A DNA stretch of 64,000 nt from Aminobacter sp. J41 (GTDB lineage Bacteria; Pseudomonadota; Alphaproteobacteria; Rhizobiales; Rhizobiaceae): the NCBI RefSeq assembly GCF_000526635.1, contig NZ_JAGL01000011.1, positions 218-64,217 on the forward strand, given 5' to 3'. Under the pieces are notes generated by a model that was not told the origin of the DNA, made no database searches, and was given only the letters and a program-made list of their open reading frames with translations. Positions 1-9,357 of the stretch are shown in pieces. The translations under genes and the position numbers were made by a program. Position 1 is the first letter of the stretch, and each line of letters begins with the position of its first letter.

Positions 1-42
1 CGCTACTACGCTATGCTCGAAGAGCCGGCCATGGCAGCGTGA
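1..42 (+). CDS. IS3-family transposase (OrfB), C-terminal 13 residues
   Basis: Frame 1 encodes RYYAMLEEPAMAA followed by TGA at 40-42. An ending of the form YYAML-EP is common at the C-terminus of IS3-group integrase-type transposases, and the stop lies 39 bases inside the inferred IS terminus. Only this fragment is visible, so catalytic residues cannot be judged. Confidence 0.55.
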   Translation, partial: RYYAMLEEPAMAA

Positions 43-81
43 CTCAAACCAAAATGCCTCCGGCAATCCCGGCGCGGTTCA
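1..81 (+). mobile_element. Right end of an IS3-family insertion sequence (partial)
   Basis: Positions 55-81 (cctccggcaatcccggcg then cggttca) read on the minus strand as TGAACCGCGCCGGGATTGCC. This is the pattern of IS3-group terminal inverted repeats (TGAACCGCCCCGGG...). The element ends at base 81 with the usual terminal CA, and a transposase-like C-terminus stops at 42, close to the end as expected for OrfB. The rest of the element lies left of the window. The insertion sits inside the type I secretion ABC gene. Bases 82-84 (ccc) would be the short target duplication if one exists. Family assignment is from memory of the terminal repeats; the exact IS is not identified. Confidence 0.75.
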
Positions 82-1510
82 CCCGGGCAAGACCGATGCG
101 CTGACGCTGGCCGCCTGAAAGCTGCTGTCCGTTGTCGCCAACTTGGGTCTCGTAGCCGCCCGGCAGGCGCAGGATCATCTCATGCACACCAGCCATCTGC
201 GCGGCTTTGACCACCTGCTCCGACTCGCCCGACTGGAAGCGCGAGATGTTTTCCGCAATCGTGCCGGCAAACAGGCGCACCTCCTGCGGCAAATAGCCGA
301 CATGGCGGCCGATCTGCTCGGCATCCCAGTGCGCGATCTCCGCCCCGTCGATGCGCACCGTGCCGCTGACCGCGGGCCAGACGCCGACGATGTGGCGGAT
401 GAGGCTCGACTTGCCCGAACCGGACGGACCGATGATTGCAAGTGTCTGCCCGGGCTCCACGGCGAAGTTGATGCCTTTGAGGAACGGGGTGCGGGTACCC
501 GGCAGCACCGAGGTCAGGTTCTCTACCTGCAGGTGGCCGAGCGGAGTCGGCAACTCGGTGCGATCTTCGTCGCCCGGCACCATCTCGAACAGGCGCTTGA
601 GGCGTGCATGCGCCTGGCGTGCCGTCACAAACTGCTTCCACTGCGCCACGCCCTGCTCGACCGGCTGCAATGCGCGGCCCATCATGATCGAGGCTGCGAT
701 CATGATGCCGGGGCTGATCTCTTGATGCAGCGCGAGATAGGCGCCGAGGCCGAGGATCGCCGACTGCAGCACCATGCGGAAGAATTTCTGGAAGGTCAGG
801 ATCGTGCCGGCCTTGTCGCTGGCGTCGGCCTGAGCATCCAGCATCTGGCCATGGCGCTGCTGCCAGCGCTCGCCCAGCGCCCTCTCCATGCCCATGGAGC
901 GGATCACCTCGGCATTCTGCAGCACGGTGCTGGCGAACTGGTTCGCCCCCTGCGCCGCATTGTTGGCGGCCTTCAGCTGGGCTCGGGTCGAGTACTCGTT
1001 GATGAGCGCCAGCGCGAAGATGACGATCGCTCCGGTCAGGGCGAGGTAGCCAAGCCAGGAGTGGAACAGGAAGCAAACAACGATAAATACCGGGACCCAC
1101 GGCGCGTCGAAGAATGCGATGATGCCGGAGCCCGTCAGGAACTCGCGTACCTTGTCTCCGTCCGACAGAATCTGCTCGGCGCCGCCGTTGGGATTGTTCA
1201 GGCGCAGCTTCACGGCGCGGCTGAAGAGGCTCTGCGAGAGCACCTCATCGAACTGCATCCCAGCGCGCACAAGCATTCGGGAACGTACATATTCGAGCAC
1301 ACCGTACACTGCCATCAGGAACAGAGTGATGAGCGAGATCATCACAAGGGTGTACTCGTTTCGCGTTCCCAACACGCGATCATATATTTGCAGCATGTAA
1401 AGAGGAGCTGCAAAAAGCAGCAAGTTGATCGCGAAAGTGAATATGAAAGTCGTCACAACGACCGCGCGGAATTTGTCGTAGGCGTCATGAAGAGGTGTTT
1501 TTTGTTGCAT
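44..1510 (-). pseudogene. Type I secretion system permease/ATPase (PrtD family), truncated by IS insertion
   Basis: This inner-membrane ABC exporter would energise type I secretion of an RTX-type or other C-terminally signalled protein. The N-terminal half (residues 1-300) has the transmembrane region of PrtD-like permeases. The ATPase half shows Walker A GPSGSGKSS (361-369), the Q-loop YLPQE (406-410) and the signature LSGGQ (464-468). Host coding ends at Arg476. The last 12 codons (VNRAGIAGGILV) are read from the IS terminal repeat, so Walker B, D-loop and H-loop are missing. Family members are about 570-580 residues. The membrane-fusion partner usually follows and would be beyond the IS, outside the window. 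The product should be inactive. A weak GAGATAGG precedes the ATG at 1510. Confidence 0.85.
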
Positions 1511-1985
1511 GAACCTATCTCAATTATCCCGAGCGATATTAAACCAGAGTCAAGCTAACCTTCTAGCGTAGCCTTTCCGCCATTGCAATCGAGGCGTCAT
1601 ATCGACAACATACAGTGTTGCACTGAAATCCAACTCGAAAGGATGCAACCTCTCTTTAATAAAGACTGCACCAATCCTCATTTTCATGAGCATAATCTCG
1701 ATTGTTTTGATTTATTTTTGGACTGAGCGTCTGTTCCCTCCATTTTTGGCCCAACGACAAAATTCCATTTGTGCCGACCTCGAGGGAACCAAGTCGCCGT
1801 CGCGAATGGCGCGTCGACAGCAGTGATTCAAAGATTTGGGTTCAAAACATTGCCTAAATCAGCTAGCACCACATCGCCCAAAGTCTGGCTTGCGGGCGAA
1901 AGCGACCGAAAGCCAAATGTGTCAGCGCTTCCGGAGCAGTCGCCGTGCCGCTCCCCGCGGCAAGTCTGAAGTGGAACCCTAGCCT
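1511..1985. other. Divergent intergenic region between the secretion gene and rfbC
   Basis: 475 bases without a convincing gene. The stretch 1590-1760 is much more AT-rich than the surroundings and probably holds promoters for both directions. A loose inverted repeat GTTGCA (1617-1622) / TGCAAC (1644-1649) was seen but is too short to call. An in-frame TAG directly before the rfbC ATG shows that rfbC does not extend into this region. Confidence 0.5.
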
Positions 1986-2558
1986 ATGAGCGGAAACGTG
2001 TACCTTATCCACCCCAAGCGGTTTGGCGACAGCCGCGGCTGGTTCACGGAGGTCTACAACGAGAAGCGCTTTGCCGAGCTCGGGATCACCTGCCGTTTCG
2101 TCCAGGATAATCACTCGATGTCCGTTCCTGTCGGCACGATCCGCGGCCTTCACTTCCAGACGCCGCCCTTCGCCCAAGACAAGCTCGTGCGCTGCATTCG
2201 CGGCAGCATCTTTGACGTCGCCGTCGACATCCGACACGGCTCGCCGAGCTACGGAAAGTGGGTCGGCGCAGTGCTGTCTGCGGAAAATGGCGATCAGCTT
2301 TTCATTCCGGCCGGCTTCGCGCACGGCTTTGTCACGCTCGAGCCATCGACCGAGGTCACCTATAAGGTCTCAAGCGGCTATGCGCCCGCCAATGACGGGG
2401 GCATCCTCTGGAACGACGAGGACATCGGCGTCGACTGGAGGCTTCCCGCAGGCGTCGAACCGATCCTCAGCGACAAGGACAAGAAGCAGCCGCGCCTTGC
2501 CGAGTTCGAAAGCCCCTTCCCCTACGACGGCGCACCTCTGCAGCTGGTAGAGGTGTAG
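1986..2558 (+). CDS. rfbC: dTDP-4-dehydrorhamnose 3,5-epimerase
   Basis: RfbC/RmlC converts dTDP-4-keto-6-deoxyglucose to dTDP-4-keto-L-rhamnose, the third step of dTDP-L-rhamnose synthesis in the cytoplasm. The cupin-type protein (190 residues) has the family core: RFGDSRGWFTE near the N-terminus, the catalytic-histidine motif GLHFQ (His56), Lys66 in the following strand, the FIPAGFAHGF turn (107-115) and the VTYKVS segment with the expected tyrosine (Tyr126 or Tyr132). The ATG at 1986 is preceded in frame by TAG two codons upstream. The protein therefore starts about 6-8 residues shorter than typical RmlC; no strong Shine-Dalgarno is visible. First gene of rfbCDAB; rfbD starts 8 bases downstream. 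Confidence 0.93.
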   Translation: MSGNVYLIHPKRFGDSRGWFTEVYNEKRFAELGITCRFVQDNHSMSVPVGTIRGLHFQTPPFAQDKLVRCIRGSIFDVAVDIRHGSPSYGKWVGAVLSAENGDQLFIPAGFAHGFVTLEPSTEVTYKVSSGYAPANDGGILWNDEDIGVDWRLPAGVEPILSDKDKKQPRLAEFESPFPYDGAPLQLVEV

Positions 2559-2566
2559 GTTAGTCG

Positions 2567-3463
2567 ATGCGCAGGATTCTTATTACCGGCGGAACCGGTC
2601 AGGTCGGCACTGAACTCGAGGCAATCACGTGGGCGGAAGACGTGGAGGTCGTACGTCCGACCCGCAGTGAACTGGATCTGTCCAGCGTCGCAGCAATCCG
2701 GGCTTACTTCGCCAGCGAAAAGTTCGACGCGGTGATCAACCCGGCCGCTTACACCGCGGTGGACAAGGCCGAAAGCGATTGCGCCGGCGCTTTTGCGGTG
2801 AATGCCACAGCAGCTGCCGCCCTGGCCGATGCGACGCGTCAGCAAGACATCCCGCTGATCCACGTCTCGACCGACTATGTCTTCGATGGAGCGAAGTCCG
2901 GCGCCTATGAGATCGATGACCCGATCCGGCCGATCAACGTCTACGGGGCCTCGAAGGCTGCCGGTGAACTTGCGGTCCGCACGGGCAATCCACGGCACGT
3001 CATCCTTCGCACAGCCTGGGTGTTCTCTCCGCACGGCGGCAACTTCGTGAAGACGATGCTTCGCCTTGCGGATCGTCCAGAGCTGCGGGTGGTGGATGAC
3101 CAGAAGGGGTGCCCAACATCCGCCACGGACATTGCGGCTACGCTTGCTGCGATCACGTTACGTCAACTTGATGACCCCGCTGCACCTTGCGGGACCTATC
3201 ACTTCGTCAATGATGGCGCCACGACTTGGTGCGCGTTCGCACGCGAGATCTTTCACCAGGAGGAGGCAGCTGGTGGCAAGGTGCCGGTGGTCCATGCCAT
3301 CCCAACCAGCGAATATCCTACGCCGGCGCGGCGTCCTGCCAACTCGGTGTTGTCGGTGAAGCGGTTGAGCGACGACTACGGCATCCGACCCCGGCCATGG
3401 ACCGAAGCTTTGCAGGACACACTGGCGGCGCTGCGAGACCATAAGATGAAAGGCACTATCTGA
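2567..3463 (+). CDS. rfbD: dTDP-4-dehydrorhamnose reductase
   Basis: RfbD/RmlD performs the final NAD(P)H-dependent reduction to dTDP-L-rhamnose. It is an extended-SDR fold protein of 298 residues with the nucleotide-binding glycine motif GGTGQVG (8-14), the [10 protein letters not shown] segment (99-108) and the active-site YGASK (Tyr126, Lys130). The length is normal. The gene lies 8 bases after rfbC and its stop shares the A of the rfbA start (TGATG, 3461-3465), so rfbC-D-A are translationally coupled. Confidence 0.95.
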   Translation: MRRILITGGTGQVGTELEAITWAEDVEVVRPTRSELDLSSVAAIRAYFASEKFDAVINPAAYTAVDKAESDCAGAFAVNATAAAALADATRQQDIPLIHVSTDYVFDGAKSGAYEIDDPIRPINVYGASKAAGELAVRTGNPRHVILRTAWVFSPHGGNFVKTMLRLADRPELRVVDDQKGCPTSATDIAATLAAITLRQLDDPAAPCGTYHFVNDGATTWCAFAREIFHQEEAAGGKVPVVHAIPTSEYPTPARRPANSVLSVKRLSDDYGIRPRPWTEALQDTLAALRDHKMKGTI

Positions 3464-4344
3464 TGAAGGGCATTATCCTGGCCGGTGGCTCGGGCACCAG
3501 GCTTCATCCGGCGACCCTTGCTGTGAACAAGCAGCTGATCCCGATCTACGACAAGCCGATGATCTACTATCCGCTGTCGGTGCTGATGCTCGCGAAAATC
3601 CGCGACATCCTGATCATCTCGTCGCCGGAGTATCTGGACAACTACAAACGCCTGTTCGACGACGGCAGCAAGTGGGGCCTGAACATCTCCTATGTCGAGC
3701 AGCCGAGCCCGGACGGCCTCGCCCAGGCGTTCACTCTGGGCGCCGACTTCATCGGCTCCGACCCGGCAGCACTTGTACTCGGCGACAACATCTTCTTCGG
3801 GGCCGGTCTGAGTACTCTCGTGCAGAAGGCGCGCAGCCGCACGGAAGGCGCAACCGTCTTCGCGTACGAGGTCGATGATCCGGAACGCTATGGCGTCGTT
3901 GAGCTCGATCCGAATGGCCGCGCGATCAGCCTCGAGGAAAAGCCAAAGCAGCCGAAATCCCGCTTTGCCGTTACGGGCCTCTACTTCTACGACAACAAGG
4001 TCGTGGAATATGCGCGCCAGCTGAAGCCGTCGGCTCGCGGCGAATATGAGATCACAGATCTCAACCGCATCTACATGGAACAGGGCAACCTCTTCGTCGA
4101 GAAGATGTCACGCGGCTATGCTTGGCTCGACACCGGCACGCATGACAGCCTGCTCGAGGCCAGCGAGTTCGTCCGTACGATCCAGCACCGCCAGGGCACG
4201 CACATCGCCTGCATCGAGGAGATCGCCTACCTCAACGGTTGGATTTCGAAGGACAAGGTGATCGAGTACGGCAACTATTACTCGAAGACCGAGTACGGCA
4301 AGTATCTGCTGAAACTTGCTGAAGCCACAAATCCGCAGCAGTAA
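3463..4344 (+). CDS. rfbA: Glucose-1-phosphate thymidylyltransferase
   Basis: RfbA/RmlA joins dTTP and glucose-1-phosphate to give dTDP-glucose and commits sugar to the rhamnose pathway. The 293-residue protein opens with the nucleotidyltransferase loop [11 protein letters not shown] (8-18), followed by the [17 protein letters not shown] segment that binds the nucleotide. It also has VLGDNIFFG, the metal-binding Asp region, and the typical [13 protein letters not shown] near residue 225. The start overlaps the rfbD stop by one base. Full length with no anomalies. Confidence 0.96.
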   Translation: MKGIILAGGSGTRLHPATLAVNKQLIPIYDKPMIYYPLSVLMLAKIRDILIISSPEYLDNYKRLFDDGSKWGLNISYVEQPSPDGLAQAFTLGADFIGSDPAALVLGDNIFFGAGLSTLVQKARSRTEGATVFAYEVDDPERYGVVELDPNGRAISLEEKPKQPKSRFAVTGLYFYDNKVVEYARQLKPSARGEYEITDLNRIYMEQGNLFVEKMSRGYAWLDTGTHDSLLEASEFVRTIQHRQGTHIACIEEIAYLNGWISKDKVIEYGNYYSKTEYGKYLLKLAEATNPQQ

Positions 4345-4381
4345 TCTCAAAGCTGCGACCAGAACAACTCAGGGAGCTCAC

Positions 4382-5446
4382 ATGCGTATTCTCGTTACCG
4401 GAGGGGCCGGGTTCATCGGATCGGCACTGGTGCGCTATCTCGTCGCCGAGGTGGGCGCCGAGGTGCTGACCGTCGACAAGCTCACCTATGCCGGCAACCT
4501 CCACTCCCTGCGCGCCATCGAAAACGCGCCGAACCACCGCTTCTTGCGCGCGGACATCTGCGATGCGGCGGCGATCAACGAGGCATTCCGCTCCTTTCAG
4601 CCGGATCGGGTAATGCACCTGGCGGCGGAAAGTCACGTCGACCGCTCGATCACTGGAGCAGGCGACTTCATTCAGACGAACGTCATCGGCACCTTTACCA
4701 TGCTGGATGCTGCGCGCCGCTACTGGACCGGCCTTCCTGCAGACCGCAAGGACGCATTCCGCTTCCTGCATGTCTCGACCGACGAGGTTTACGGCTCGCT
4801 CGGCGACGAAGGTCTCTTCCAGGAAGTCACGCCTTACGATCCGTCTTCTCCCTACTCTGCATCAAAGGCAGCGAGCGACCATCTCGCCACCGCCTGGCAA
4901 CGCACCTACGGCCTGCCAGTGGTGATCTCCAACTGCTCGAACAATTACGGGCCGTATCATTTCCCTGAAAAGCTCATCCCGCTGATCATCCTCAACGCGC
5001 TCGAGGGCAAGCCGCTGCCGGTCTACGGCACCGGCGCCAACATCCGCGACTGGCTCTACGTCGATGACCACGCGAGGGCACTGCACCTGATCTGCTCGCG
5101 CGGCCGAGTCGGCGAGAAGTACAATGTCGGGGGCCGCAACGAGCGCCGCAACATCGACGTGGTGCGCCGCGTCTGCGAGATCCTCGACCAGATGAAGCCA
5201 CAGGGGGCTCCGCACGACCGGCTGATTCAGTTCGTCACTGACCGCCCTGGCCATGACGCGCGCTATGCAATCGATGCTACCAAGCTCGAGACCGAGCTCG
5301 GCTGGCGCGCGCAGGAAAACTTCGACACCGGCATCGAGAAGACGGTGCGCTGGTACATTGAGAACGAGTGGTGGTGGCGCCCGCTGCGCGACGGTGTCTA
5401 TGACGGCCAGCGTCTGGGCACGCTCGAAGCCGCGAACAACGGCTAA
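4382..5446 (+). CDS. rfbB: dTDP-glucose 4,6-dehydratase
   Basis: RfbB/RmlB converts dTDP-glucose to dTDP-4-keto-6-deoxyglucose using bound NAD+. I start it at the ATG at 4382, with AGGGAG at 4371-4376 five bases upstream. An in-frame ATG at 4316 inside rfbA would add 22 residues with no family counterpart. The 354-residue protein has GGAGFIG (7-13), the active-site triad region STDE (132-135) and YSASK (Tyr158, Lys162). Last gene of the rfb operon, converging with the glycosyltransferase at 5453 with only 6 bases between stops and no visible terminator. Confidence 0.95.
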   Translation: MRILVTGGAGFIGSALVRYLVAEVGAEVLTVDKLTYAGNLHSLRAIENAPNHRFLRADICDAAAINEAFRSFQPDRVMHLAAESHVDRSITGAGDFIQTNVIGTFTMLDAARRYWTGLPADRKDAFRFLHVSTDEVYGSLGDEGLFQEVTPYDPSSPYSASKAASDHLATAWQRTYGLPVVISNCSNNYGPYHFPEKLIPLIILNALEGKPLPVYGTGANIRDWLYVDDHARALHLICSRGRVGEKYNVGGRNERRNIDVVRRVCEILDQMKPQGAPHDRLIQFVTDRPGHDARYAIDATKLETELGWRAQENFDTGIEKTVRWYIENEWWWRPLRDGVYDGQRLGTLEAANNG

Positions 5447-5452
5447 GTTTAT

Positions 5453-6277
5453 CTAGAAAAGCTTCAGGCCGTGCGTCGCGTAGAAGCGCACGGCCGATTT
5501 CCCGAATTGGCGGATGTGCCACCAGCCCTTCTTGCCGGCTTTCCCGCCGGCATGAACGACTCTGACAGCCGGTACGTAGGCGATCTGCGTTTTCTTTCCG
5601 GCACGCAGCGACAGGTCGAAATCCTCGAAATAGAGGAAGTAGGCTTCGTCGAAGCCGCCCAGCGCACGTAGGACATCACCGCGGAAGAACATGAAGCACC
5701 CGCTGACGATCGGCGGCTCCCAGTGAACTTCGTCCTGCGTTTCCGCACGCATTTCGTAGCGGGCAAGGCGCTGGTCGAACATGGCTGCAAGACGCGCCGG
5801 TGCAAAACCGCGCAGCAGCAGGTCGAACAGCGCCGGGTAACGCTTGCACAGATACTGCCGGCCGCCATCCGGCCAGTACGCCATGGGCGTCAACAGCCCA
5901 CAGGCCGGGTGCTCCTCCAGGAACCTCAGCGCCTTCTGCAGGGCATCCGGGCGCATCTCGATGTCCGGGTTGAGGATCAGGTGGTATTCGCCGGTGCGAT
6001 CGAGGATCAGGTTATGCGCTCGACCGAAACCGACATTGCCGTGACCGTGCAGAACCTCGACTGTCCAGCTGGCCAGTTCCTGAGCAACAATTTCGCCGAC
6101 CTCGTTTTGGGGCGAATTTTCGATGACGAAGATCGCGACATCATCGCGAGCGAACTCCTGCAGGGCGGTACGCAGTGACAAAAGAGTGCGCCGGAACTCG
6201 TCCGCGTCAGATCGAAACGTGACGATCGATACCGTCAGCTTCCTACGCGGCGAATTGGGCCCCGCGGTTTCCGCCAT
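5453..6277 (-). CDS. Glycosyltransferase family 2 protein (rhamnosyltransferase-like, WbbL type)
   Basis: 274 residues with a GT-A fold. The N-terminal strand is LTVSIVTFRSD, followed by the conserved NVGFGRAHN (81-89) and a metal/nucleotide-binding segment LNPDIEM (102-108) in the DxD position. The later PIVSGCFMFFR, GGFDEAYFLYFEDFDLSLR and YVPAVRVVHAGGKA segments are typical of WbbL-like rhamnosyltransferases. The natural donor is therefore probably dTDP-rhamnose made by the neighbouring rfb operon (inference). Its ATG follows immediately after the TAG of the upstream glycosyltransferase (TAGATG), so the two are translationally coupled. Acceptor and polymer (O-antigen or exopolysaccharide) cannot be told. 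Confidence 0.85.
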   Translation of the reverse strand: MAETAGPNSPRRKLTVSIVTFRSDADEFRRTLLSLRTALQEFARDDVAIFVIENSPQNEVGEIVAQELASWTVEVLHGHGNVGFGRAHNLILDRTGEYHLILNPDIEMRPDALQKALRFLEEHPACGLLTPMAYWPDGGRQYLCKRYPALFDLLLRGFAPARLAAMFDQRLARYEMRAETQDEVHWEPPIVSGCFMFFRGDVLRALGGFDEAYFLYFEDFDLSLRAGKKTQIAYVPAVRVVHAGGKAGKKGWWHIRQFGKSAVRFYATHGLKLF

Positions 6278-7189
6278 CTATTTCCTTCCCATCCGGCCGC
6301 AGAGGCCGTGCCAGAAGCCAAGCCCCATCATCTTCAGGTGCGTCAGCCCGCGCGGGGCGAAGACACTGAAGAACAGCGCCATCTTGACCGAGCGCAGCAG
6401 CAGCACATACCGCCACTGCCAGGAAATCCAGGCTTGCTTGCACAGCCAGATCGCGTTGCGGACATGATAGTAGTGGCGAAGTGGGCTGTGGACCGGCACG
6501 CGCCTGTCGCGGAAACGGATCCACTCGTCGCCAAGCGCATGCTCCATCCGCGCCGCGAAGACACCGTACGAGAGAAATCCATCACGGCGGGCACGCAATC
6601 CCCACTCGATGTCGACGTAGTCGATGAAGAGGTCGTCGACCATCACGCCAACTTCATCAAGGACGGCGACAGGAACAAGGCAACCGGAGGCTATAAGAAA
6701 ATCTGCCTCGACCACCGGTTCGGCACCGCGGTGTTCGCGCCGACGCAGCTTCAGTCCGTCAAGATAGACAAAGGCCGCCGCCTCTCCCTGACGAGGGTCG
6801 ACATAGGAAGGACCAACCGCCGCGACCTTCGCGCCGGTCGCTGTCAGGCGGCGATAGGCCTCGACCAACTGCGCGACCATATCGGGCGCGGGGATACTGT
6901 CCTGATCAAGAAGGAGGACGAACTCCGTTCCCCTCTCCCGCGCACGCTCGATCCCGGCATTCTGCGCGTGCGCAATGCCGAAATTTTCGCCGAGCTCAAC
7001 GATCTCGCAGTCATACTGCCGGGTAAGCCCAGAGAAGTCGAAGCTGGAGCCGTTGTCGACGATGATGAGGGATGACAGTTGCGGACGAATTGCGCCCACC
7101 AGCTCCATCAGCTTCGCCGACGAAGGATGGTACGTCACGATCACGCCGCAGACGCTGGCCACGTCCTGCGGCATTTCGGGTAAATTCAT
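6278..7189 (-). CDS. Glycosyltransferase family 2 protein (rhamnosyltransferase, RfbF-like)
   Basis: 303 residues. Visible features are VCGVIVTYHP at the N-terminus, IIVDNGSS (42-49), ENFGIAHAQNAGIERA, the DxD motif LLDQDS (94-98), then DFLIASGCLVP and DLFIDYVDIEWGLRAR. This order matches bacterial rhamnosyltransferases of the RfbF/WbbL group. The C-terminal 60 residues are basic and partly hydrophobic, consistent with membrane association. It is the second gene of a three-gene minus-strand operon: only 3 bases separate it from the upstream hypothetical gene, and it directly abuts the next glycosyltransferase. It likely uses dTDP-L-rhamnose from the convergent rfb operon. Confidence 0.85.
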   Translation of the reverse strand: MNLPEMPQDVASVCGVIVTYHPSSAKLMELVGAIRPQLSSLIIVDNGSSFDFSGLTRQYDCEIVELGENFGIAHAQNAGIERARERGTEFVLLLDQDSIPAPDMVAQLVEAYRRLTATGAKVAAVGPSYVDPRQGEAAAFVYLDGLKLRRREHRGAEPVVEADFLIASGCLVPVAVLDEVGVMVDDLFIDYVDIEWGLRARRDGFLSYGVFAARMEHALGDEWIRFRDRRVPVHSPLRHYYHVRNAIWLCKQAWISWQWRYVLLLRSVKMALFFSVFAPRGLTHLKMMGLGFWHGLCGRMGRK

Positions 7190-7192
7190 GCG

Positions 7193-8959
7193 TCAGGCGA
7201 TGCCGTACTCGAGGAAATGCTGCAGGTGCCCGATGGTGGAGATCACGCTGCCGTCCTCGGTCACCCAGCGCACGGTATACGCGACATCGGTGGCCTCGTC
7301 TATCGCGGTCATGTCGACGAGGACGATGTGGGAATCGAACTGAACCAATTCGATCTGCCCGGCCCGTTCAATAAATCGGGCGACAAAGTCCTTAGCGCGG
7401 TCGTCATACTGCAGGTACGCCGGCGAATAAGTCGGCGCGCGTTCTGCTGGAACCGATGGGATCGGCGCAATCACGGGCTCTACCGCGATGACTGCATCGC
7501 CATCCCTTTCCTCACCCTTTGGCCGAAGATGCGGCAGAAGGGTTGCGAGATCGTCCTGATCAAGGGACGTGGAAACAGTGACGTCGCCGAGCTTATGATT
7601 TGCAACAAACCCCACGTGGCCGTTGACCAGCGAGAGCAGGATCTGCGAGTCGCTGAGGCTGGCGACCTCGACCACCGCAGCCGAGCTGTGCTTGCTCGAA
7701 GCCGCTTCAGGCGCGGTCGCAGCAGCGGGGGCCGACGTGGCAGCCGTCGCCTCGACCTTTCTCGCCGGAGCCACCTTCACCATCTTCGGTGCAGCTGCCT
7801 CGACCGGCACTTCGGAATTCCCTTCCACGAAGCGCGCCTGCAGCGCGAGAAGATTGTCCTGCTCGACTAGGTCATGCATCAGCACGGCAACTTCAACATC
7901 AAGTGCCGCCAATTCCAACTGATCAGGAGCATGGTGGGACAGCAGGTCCTCTGTTGTCGTGGCGGAACCGCGATCACCGGAAACCTCTGCCTGTCCCTGC
8001 TCAGATAAAAGGGAACTCAGCGCGATTGCATCGTTGCTGCTTGTCGATGCAAGACTAACGCTTTCACCATCCGCGGTCTCGGAAACCTCCGTCACCTGCA
8101 GGAAGCCGTAGCCGATCGCGATCGCAGCAAGGCTCGCCGCGATGCCGTGGCCCCAAGCAATCGAACCGGACGAACCGGAAGCCACGTTGCGGCTGTCAAC
8201 CGACAAGCTGCCTTTGCCAGCGTCGGTCACACCCGCGGCAGCGCCGGCATCAGGGGGAGCGCCATAGGAATGGACCTGCTGGTCGAGGGCGGCGTTGAGC
8301 TGGCTGACCGCGAGTTCCGGCGAAAGTGCCAGCGCTGAGGCGGCAACATCAAGCGGTCCGGGCAGAGCTCCGGCATCGCCGTCCATTTCTTCCATCGCAT
8401 GAGCCATGCCGACAAAATCGTCGGAGGCGACATAAAGCGACCAGATCAGCGCCCCGAGCATCACCGCCGGGTGCAGCCGGATCGTCTGGTCGTGCAGCAT
8501 ACGCGGCCGCAACGAAATCACGTTGTCCGACGTCGGCGCGGCGGCTTTTGCGGCCACGTCGCTGACGAAGCGCTTGATCAGTTCCGGGAAGTCCGCGCCA
8601 TAGAGCACCTCAGAGAGGCCAGGGCTATCGAGCACGTAACCGCCGTCGATGCGCGCGAGATGGACGAAAACGTCGCCATCCTCGCGGAGGAAGACAAACC
8701 ACGGATCACCTTCGTCAGTAACGCCGCGCGCTGAAGAGACACGGAGGTTCGCCTGGATGAGAAGGCCTTCGACGCGGTAAAGATCCGCCAGTTCCTGATT
8801 GGTCCAGTCCCCACGCCCCCGCCGGTCACGTTGCAGGGGCGTAACGACAATTCGGCCATCCGCCGTCGCACTCACAAGCGGCAGATCTTCCCCCGGTCCG
8901 GGGGCTACACTCTTCGAATTTTTGCCCCTCAGCGACGGAAAGGCGAGGATCTTGACCAT
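7193..8959 (-). CDS. Membrane protein of unknown function in the rhamnosyltransferase operon
   Basis: I do not recognise a named family. I start at the ATG at 8959 (MVKILAFPSLRGK; 588 residues), preceded by GAGAG. An upstream in-frame ATG at 9181 would add 74 low-complexity residues. Residues 1-150 form a compact soluble domain containing WTNQELADLYRVEGLL and DPWFVFLREDGDVFVHLAR. Two hydrophobic segments lie near 160-180 (VMLGALIWSLYVASD) and 268-286 (GIAASLAAIAIGYGFLQV). Between and after them are Ala/Ser/Glu-rich stretches of probable disorder. The C-terminal 100 residues look globular again. It is the first gene of an operon with two glycosyltransferases and lies near a secretion ABC gene, so a role in surface-polymer assembly, secretion or its control is a guess from context only. 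Confidence 0.6.
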   Translation of the reverse strand: MVKILAFPSLRGKNSKSVAPGPGEDLPLVSATADGRIVVTPLQRDRRGRGDWTNQELADLYRVEGLLIQANLRVSSARGVTDEGDPWFVFLREDGDVFVHLARIDGGYVLDSPGLSEVLYGADFPELIKRFVSDVAAKAAAPTSDNVISLRPRMLHDQTIRLHPAVMLGALIWSLYVASDDFVGMAHAMEEMDGDAGALPGPLDVAASALALSPELAVSQLNAALDQQVHSYGAPPDAGAAAGVTDAGKGSLSVDSRNVASGSSGSIAWGHGIAASLAAIAIGYGFLQVTEVSETADGESVSLASTSSNDAIALSSLLSEQGQAEVSGDRGSATTTEDLLSHHAPDQLELAALDVEVAVLMHDLVEQDNLLALQARFVEGNSEVPVEAAAPKMVKVAPARKVEATAATSAPAAATAPEAASSKHSSAAVVEVASLSDSQILLSLVNGHVGFVANHKLGDVTVSTSLDQDDLATLLPHLRPKGEERDGDAVIAVEPVIAPIPSVPAERAPTYSPAYLQYDDRAKDFVARFIERAGQIELVQFDSHIVLVDMTAIDEATDVAYTVRWVTEDGSVISTIGHLQHFLEYGIA

Positions 8960-9357
8960 GCTGACTCTCGTCAAAATGATGCCGGATACTAGATCTGCGG
9001 TCGCCGCACGTCCAGCACACGGCCCGCTTCTTTCCCACATTTCTACTTCGCTAGACAATAAAAATTTATCAACCACATTTTGCATGATTTTCGAAACAGC
9101 GACCACTGTACGAATGTATTCGTGTTTTAATTTTTGATATGATAAACATGATAACCTATATTTCGCGCCCCCATCTTCCATGACAAAGATATGTTTTTTA
9201 ATAACATCTCGCTAATCTCCATCCGACTTCTTGCTGAACTGAATTACTTTCAAAAATATAATTCCAACCTTTGAAGGACGGATAACTTCCCCAATGGAAC
9301 GTTGCCGCGTCCATCGTTGTTTGGCTCCTGACGCGAACAGGAATCCCGGAGCCCAAG
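8960..9357. other. Divergent AT-rich intergenic region
   Basis: 398 bases between the unknown membrane protein and the SDR gene. The stretch 9040-9260 is strikingly AT-rich for this genome and probably carries the promoter of the minus-strand operon. An EcfG-like promoter for the SDR is annotated separately at 9296-9321. No other gene was seen. Confidence 0.5.
9296..9321 (+). promoter_or_regulatory. EcfG/RpoE2-like general-stress promoter of the SDR gene
   Basis: GGAAC at 9296-9300, a 17-base spacer, then TGTT at 9318-9321, 36 bases before the ATG. This fits the alphaproteobacterial general-stress consensus GGAAC-N16/17-cgTT except for one base in the -10 element. The downstream product belongs to a family often under general-stress control. 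Confidence 0.5.

Noticed and set aside
143-1558. 471-codon plus-strand frame across the secretion ABC gene
   Set aside because: Low-complexity shadow of the minus-strand ABC protein, whose Walker A and signature motifs are clear.
1617-1649. GTTGCA...TGCAAC inverted repeat with a 21-base gap
   Set aside because: Six-base arms with a long spacer in AT-rich DNA are expected by chance.
1769-1969. 66-codon ORF between the secretion gene and rfbC
   Set aside because: No ribosome site, no similarity recognised, composition of noncoding DNA. Tested as a possible frameshifted RfbC N-terminus but the residues do not fit.
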